Origin: Lichenostomus cassidix
Taxonomy: Eukaryota > Chordata > Aves > Passeriformes > Meliphagidae
Reading direction: 5' to 3'
DNA: 64,000 nucleotides
NCBI GenBank assembly: GCA_008360975.2
Contig: CM039182.1
Coordinates: 104,253,443-104,317,442 of the forward strand
Below, piece after piece: positions 58,751-64,000 of the stretch. Numbering within the stretch: position 1 is the first letter of the stretch; each line of letters begins with the position of its first letter. The notes beneath the pieces were generated by a model that was not told where the DNA came from, made no database searches, and worked only from the letters and a program-made list of their open reading frames with translations. Both the position numbers and the translations under genes were made by a program.

Positions 58751-61700
58751 TGCTGTCAGTAAATATCATAACTCTTTTGACTGACAGGGTCTTGCCTCAT
58801 TACTGGTGTTCCCCATGTAACACCTGACTCGAGAGGAACTCCAAAGCCCTTTGCTGCTCCCATTTGCCAAGCAGGCATGGGAGAAGGGAGTGCCAGTGTT
58901 CTCATTGATCTGTAGGAATACTGGCAGTGCCACTTGACTTCTGCTTGTCTTCATGAAAACAGACCATCAGCTAATGGAGGTTGCCCACCTCCTCCCCTAT
59001 CTGGGGCTTAATTATCCCACACATGGTCACAGCAGTGTGATCACATTGCTGTAGCCATGACATTGGTGGGTTTGGCTTAGTGGTTGGGTCAGGCTGCTGC
59101 TGGGATAGAAAGAAGGTCAGGGTCAGGAAATTCCAAGGTCAGAGACCAAAGAAGTACAAACACATTAATTTTGAGGGCAAGGCAGGGGTGTGGATGCCAG
59201 GCTGTGATGTGGAACGTGGGAAAGTGCCAGTGTGCCAGAGTAAGCATCAAAGGCCATAGTCTGGGCCGAGACTGATGCTGGACTCAAACTCTGTACCAGA
59301 ACACAGGAATGCTGTAAAAGGAGGCTGGTGAAGCAGGATAGTTGGGAGTGAGTCCTGGAGTATCAGAAAGTAGGATCAGAAATTAAATGTAGAAATTGCA
59401 GCATAATACATAGTTTTAGGAAAATTATCAAGCTCACAGAAAACCTTCTGTAAAGATGTACCTACCACTTTCTGGTGGTGTGGCTGAATTTGGGCCAGCA
59501 TAAAGGGGGCTCCTTTCAGTCACGTGTAAGAAAGGTTGATTCAGCATAGTGTATATGCAGAGACAACTGTTAGTGTTTTTTCCTAACTTGCTGCTGATGC
59601 GTAGGCTTCATTCTGCAAGGAGAATGTGCCACAAATGTGTTTGCAGTGTGTGGTGGTTCCCTTGTCTTGTCCCAGGTATGGCAGGTACATTGGCAAAAAG
59701 GGAAGAAAAATACTGTTGTGAAATCACATTCTGAGCTCTGATTTTACAAAGGTTAATGAAGAAGATCCTGAGAGCACTGTTAGGAGAGTAAAATCAGTTC
59801 TCTGGGAAACAGCTAAAGCCATCAATTATTACAATTACACACTTGACTGTTTCAGAAAACTAGAATTATTAACTTTTCATTGAGGAAAAGAAGGAGGTGT
59901 GTGTGTGAAAGCTGGTCTGAAATGTTAAAAGAAGAAAAAGTAATTAGTGAGGTTTCATGTAGGTGAAACCAACCTCACTTACTAGTGAAGGCCACAGCCT
60001 CTCATTTTCAGGATTGTAATAACATTCATTTATTCCTGGCTGCTGGCAACATAAAGTAGCTTAACAATTACTGTGGGATGGGCTCATCTGTGGGTGGTCT
60101 GTGAGGTAATGCCAGTTATTCCTGAGGGGAAAACTCATGACTAGCTACCTAGGCTGTCATGTTTTTACCACCACTATTACACTCAGTGGACTATGGTCCT
60201 GCACCTGTGGCTTCAGGTTAGCCATCATGGAGTGAGTGTGGGATATTGAATTTGGCTTTCCATGGGACTTTGGCTCAAAGAAATCAGGTGGCTTGCACTG
60301 TCTTCTGTAAGGTGGAAACTCTGGTAGAACTAAGCTCAAAAACTTGTATAAATAAATACTGATTCACAGTTTTTGAGATGTGAGGAATTCTGTGAGGAAT
60401 CCTATTTTGAGAGGGCAGTCATGTTGTTAATTGTAAAGGGACACATCAAAACCTACAATTTTTATTTCTTTTTTCTACCTCGTGTGTTCATCCTGCCTGG
60501 TTTTGGTGCAGATAACATAGAATGTTGCACAGGATAGGATGGGGAAGGGCAATAGCAACGGAGAAAAAGACAGCGCTTAATTTAATAAAATTTGTTTTTC
60601 TGTTTAAAAGCCTGAATTGTTATTTCATGCTTTTTATAACACTGGATTTTGAGGAACATTCAGAATAGTGAATCCATTTTCTAAGTTGTAGAGAAGTGCT
60701 GTTTATTAGGTAGCAGTCACAGGCAATGATAGCAATTTTTTTTTAAGCCTACATGCAGTATAATAAGGTTTCAATGACAGTGAATCTTACTAAAATATTT
60801 AGTATTACTTAGGAGAACTGCCAATCCACAAACTTCCTAAGTATGAAGACGTGTAGTTGGGGGGACCATTATTTGTTGTATCTCCCCCTGCCCCCCTCTC
60901 CTTTGATTTACTAATAACTCTGATTCTCTTGAAAATTTTCTTCCTTCCCCACCCAACAACTGCTTTATAGCTGACAAAAATAAGCCATTTCCTAGCCTTA
61001 TCCTCTACCTACAGAGTCATAAAAATTGCTAATGGAAATGCTGTTGCCTTCTGTTGTGTAATTCTAATAGGAAACGGATCACTGCAATTTATGGGGTACT
61101 TACCCTTTTCGGTACATGATGAATGGCTCACTTCAAATGATGTTTCCTCATTGATTTCCTTGTATTTATCACCAGGAAAGACAGAGCAGGAAGAACAGCA
61201 TTTAAACATGAAGTTAATTTTGAAGATGTCATCTTTTCACTATGGTGTGAATTCATGGCAATATAGCATTTGCTGTAGTAGAGGAGCAAAAGATGTGAAG
61301 TCAGTTCTTTACGTTGCTCTTAAGATTAGGTCTCTAAACCCACTTTTTGTTGTGCTGTATTAGCTTTCTTGCCTGTTCTTTGGTAGAGAGGGTTAGAGGC
61401 TTACTCCATGTAGAGCTTTTGCTCCCACTCTGCCTATTTGTTGCCATGTTCTTGAAACAAGCACATATGATATTTGGATGTCAGTAGTCTCTTTGTTGTC
61501 AAGCTCTTTGGGATATTTTCACTTAATTCACACAAAAATCTATATGCAAATAATTTCTATGTAATATTTAGCAGGTGACTGAAATATTTGTATTGGTGTA
61601 GTATTGTTTTCTTTTTTAGAAAAGACCCTCTTAACTTGTCAGTTTCTCTCTGGCTGGGCTGGATTGAATAAAAATAAAAACTGTACCTTTAGTTTCTGCA

Positions 61701-63931
61701 GTGTTCACACAATTTTTTTCTGTGTGTTGCTGCATGAATCACTGGGCAAAACCATATGTAAGCAAGATGCCAAGCAGGATAACTTGCTTTAATTTAGAAC
61801 CATATTGCAGTTTTGCTGTTTGTAAGACTGGCTTAAATGTCATTGACTTGACAGCCTTTGAATATTGCAAATGGTTACAGCTCTGCAGTAACAAAAATTT
61901 TCACCTTTTTAAATGGTAGTGTTAAAACTTGTTTGCATTCTTCATTTTCAGAGAGTACAATATTAGCTAATTTGCTAGCAAAAATGAAGGCATGTTGGTT
62001 AGAAAAAAGTGTAGAGTTTCACAAGTCACTTTGATAGCTACTACTGCAATTAAGTTTACTATTAAATGGCTATAAACTGATTTTTCATTAAAGCACTAAT
62101 TGAAACCATTGATGTAAAATGCACCTATACCAGAGAACTTGTAATTATTTTAACTTTCACTATGTAACAGCACATCTGTTGATCATTCTCTTACATTATT
62201 TATCTGTTTCTAGAGATGTGTGATTATTGCTTTGCTCTTCTGTTTCTTATTGTAATGTGCTTTACAAATTTTTAATTTCAAACCACAATTCAAACAATGG
62301 AAGTGAAGAATAAAATCTGCAGACTTTGAAGTCTGTGCAGTTTCCATTTATTTCTCTTTTTCTGAAAACTGGGTTGAATAAATCTCTAAACAGGCTATCA
62401 GGCTGCACATAGATGATGGACAAAAATATTTTGTATTGTCTATTTCCACTGCTAAGCATTATAGAACTGGTCTTCAGATGTCTCTAGTGTAAACACACTG
62501 AATGTCAAAAAAACACAAGTGAGGACTGTCATACCTCTCTGATCAGTCCAAAATGGTTTGAATTTGCTCCAAAATGGGCTTCGTATAAAGCACAAATTCT
62601 TTCTAAATGAAAAAGCATTTTTTTATAAAACCATCACTTTCAGCTCTCCTTTCCAAAATCAGTATTATCAAGTGTTCTGTACTTAACTTCACCTGCTTTC
62701 TCATGTCACTGCAGTTACTTTCAAAAGAAGAACTCTGATATTTGTGTGAGATGTCTCACATAAAATAACAACAAAGAAATAGTTACCAGCCTTGCAGAAC
62801 ACTAGATTAGATATTAATTCATGTCCTGGGCTAAAAGTTGTCCTATAAAGAGTTGCCTCAATTCCCACAGTGTTCAAGTGGAGCCACTACTGTCAGTGAT
62901 TAATCTGTGCTCCCTTTGGAAGGGGATGTTAATTGGTTGGACACTGAGTAATGGATGATGGTGTGAAGAATAGATTTATGTAATGTTGGAACTTAAAATA
63001 TAATTGAAACAATACCTTGGAAGGAAAAAACTATATTCTTTACTTTGGATATGTGTAAGGATATGGGTGGAGAAAGGGCAGGAAAAAATATAGTTGGTTT
63101 TCTCTACTGTGCTTCATCTCAATGAAAAACCAGCATAATTCATTTCAACATACCTGCTTTTCTTTGTAGCTTAGGGTTTGGTGTACATGCTTGAGTGGCA
63201 GAGAACAAAATGTACTTTTTGAAGATAAGAAATGTTCTAAATGATGAGAGCAACATGCACTGAACAAGCACAAATCATTCAGACACCTCTCTCAATTGCA
63301 CATGTTGAATTTAAGTGACTTAAAATTACATTGAAGTAATAATCTAAGAATACATAGAACCTTTTTTTCCTAAATCCTGCTTTTAGAGTTTATGTTCTTA
63401 TTGTGCATCAAACAGCTGTTGATGGCAAGTCTCTAAGTGACTGGCTCAAATCTGAGCTGAATAGTATTTTGGAATGAACTATTTCCAGTCTTTGCTCTTC
63501 CAAACCAGCCTTGTCTCTGAAAATTATAAACATCTGTATTTGCAGTCTTGTCTTTTGCTCTTGCTGGTGGAATGGCCTGCATTGAAAATCTCAGGTCTAG
63601 AGATTTTGGTGGAGCTGAATAAGCATCTGAATCCTGATGGTCATGGAGCTGCAATGGGTGAGTTTGTAAGGTCAGAACAATGCTGGTTTTGAATAGTGCT
63701 GGTGCATGTTGCTGGAAGATCTGTCAGTCAGGGGATTTCAAAACACATGCTATTGTATTAAAACGTTGACAGAATTTTAATAAAGTTACAATTGCTTAAA
63801 GAGTGTTCAAACTTATTTTACTTGTGTTTTTACCTTATTATCTGCCTCACACTGTTAATATGTAAATGTAAATGATGTAGGTTCATGAAGTATTTTAACA
63901 ATGCTACCTAATTCTTTCATTGTCTTTGCAG
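58751..63931. other. Presumed intron DNA, no supported gene
   Basis: Open frames are short. One plus-strand segment, 63546-63658, sits between a weak acceptor (ATTTGCAG) and a GTGAGT donor with one frame open (about 37 codons, including VEWPALKISGLEIL). It is 113 bp long and does not join in frame to the block at 63932, so I mention it only here. Confidence 0.4.
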
Positions 63932-64000
63932 TAACCCTTCAGGGCAGAGCTTCATGGAAATGCAGACCTCACTGAAAAATATTTATCTGAATTATTAAAA
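63932..64000 (+). other. Possible exon start, truncated by window end
   Basis: A pyrimidine-rich acceptor (TTCTTTCATTGTCTTTGCAG) ends at 63931. The following 69 bases contain ATG at 63953 in a fair context, but that frame ends at TAA after 14 codons and the other two frames also contain stops. If this is an exon it is non-coding (5' UTR) at this point. It would be a candidate second exon for the transcript starting in the 29-30.6 kb CpG island. Confidence 0.25.

Noticed and set aside
1..64000. CRISPR array, tRNA or rRNA genes, operons, or other undescribed multi-gene system
   Set aside because: No regularly spaced direct repeats, cloverleaf or rRNA-like segments, or clustered coding frames were seen. 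The window reads as vertebrate intron and intergenic DNA.

Overview
The window looks like nuclear DNA from a bird, most likely a passerine. The evidence is several truncated CR1 LINE copies ending in the avian-type ATTCTATG octamer tail, one roughly 1 kb endogenous-retrovirus LTR of a type I recognise from songbird genomes, an AT-rich background with long stretches lacking open frames, and sharply bounded CpG islands. No prokaryotic layout, CRISPR array, rRNA or tRNA gene was seen. No complete protein-coding gene can be named from this sequence.

Layout. Positions 1-17 kb are mostly unannotatable AT-rich DNA. They hold a compound CA/TAGATA microsatellite (2.55-2.72 kb) next to a CR1 tail, a 0.6 kb CR1 copy (10.1-10.7 kb), an unusual overlapping double inverted repeat (10.89-10.93 kb), and one minus-strand block with both splice signals and a roughly 100-codon open frame (12319-12628). 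A small CpG island lies at 17.39-17.96 kb and carries a TATA-like box, an A-run and a CRE-like site, with a possible minus-strand exon just beside it (17.0-17.17 kb). From 18 to 29 kb there are only short CR1 remnants and no supported gene.

The dominant landmark is a strong CpG island at about 29.0-30.64 kb. It has GC boxes, a (GA)n tract and an excellent plus-strand splice donor at 29729/29730. I read it as the promoter and non-coding first exon of an unidentified plus-strand gene, with the rest of the window (30-64 kb) as its long first intron. That part contains a 0.8 kb CR1 copy (33.7-34.5 kb), a possible small cassette exon (35146-35189), a motif-rich candidate enhancer (42.5-43.3 kb), a solo ERV LTR inserted antisense to the inferred gene with a perfect 5-bp target duplication (57737-58750), and a possible splice acceptor opening an exon that runs off the window end (63932).

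I searched for an undescribed biological system and did not find one I can support. The observations worth following up are the overlapping hairpins at 10.9 kb, the unnamed minus-strand exon at 12.3 kb, the acceptor-donor pair only 4 nt apart at the end of the presumed first exon, and the candidate regulatory block near 43 kb.
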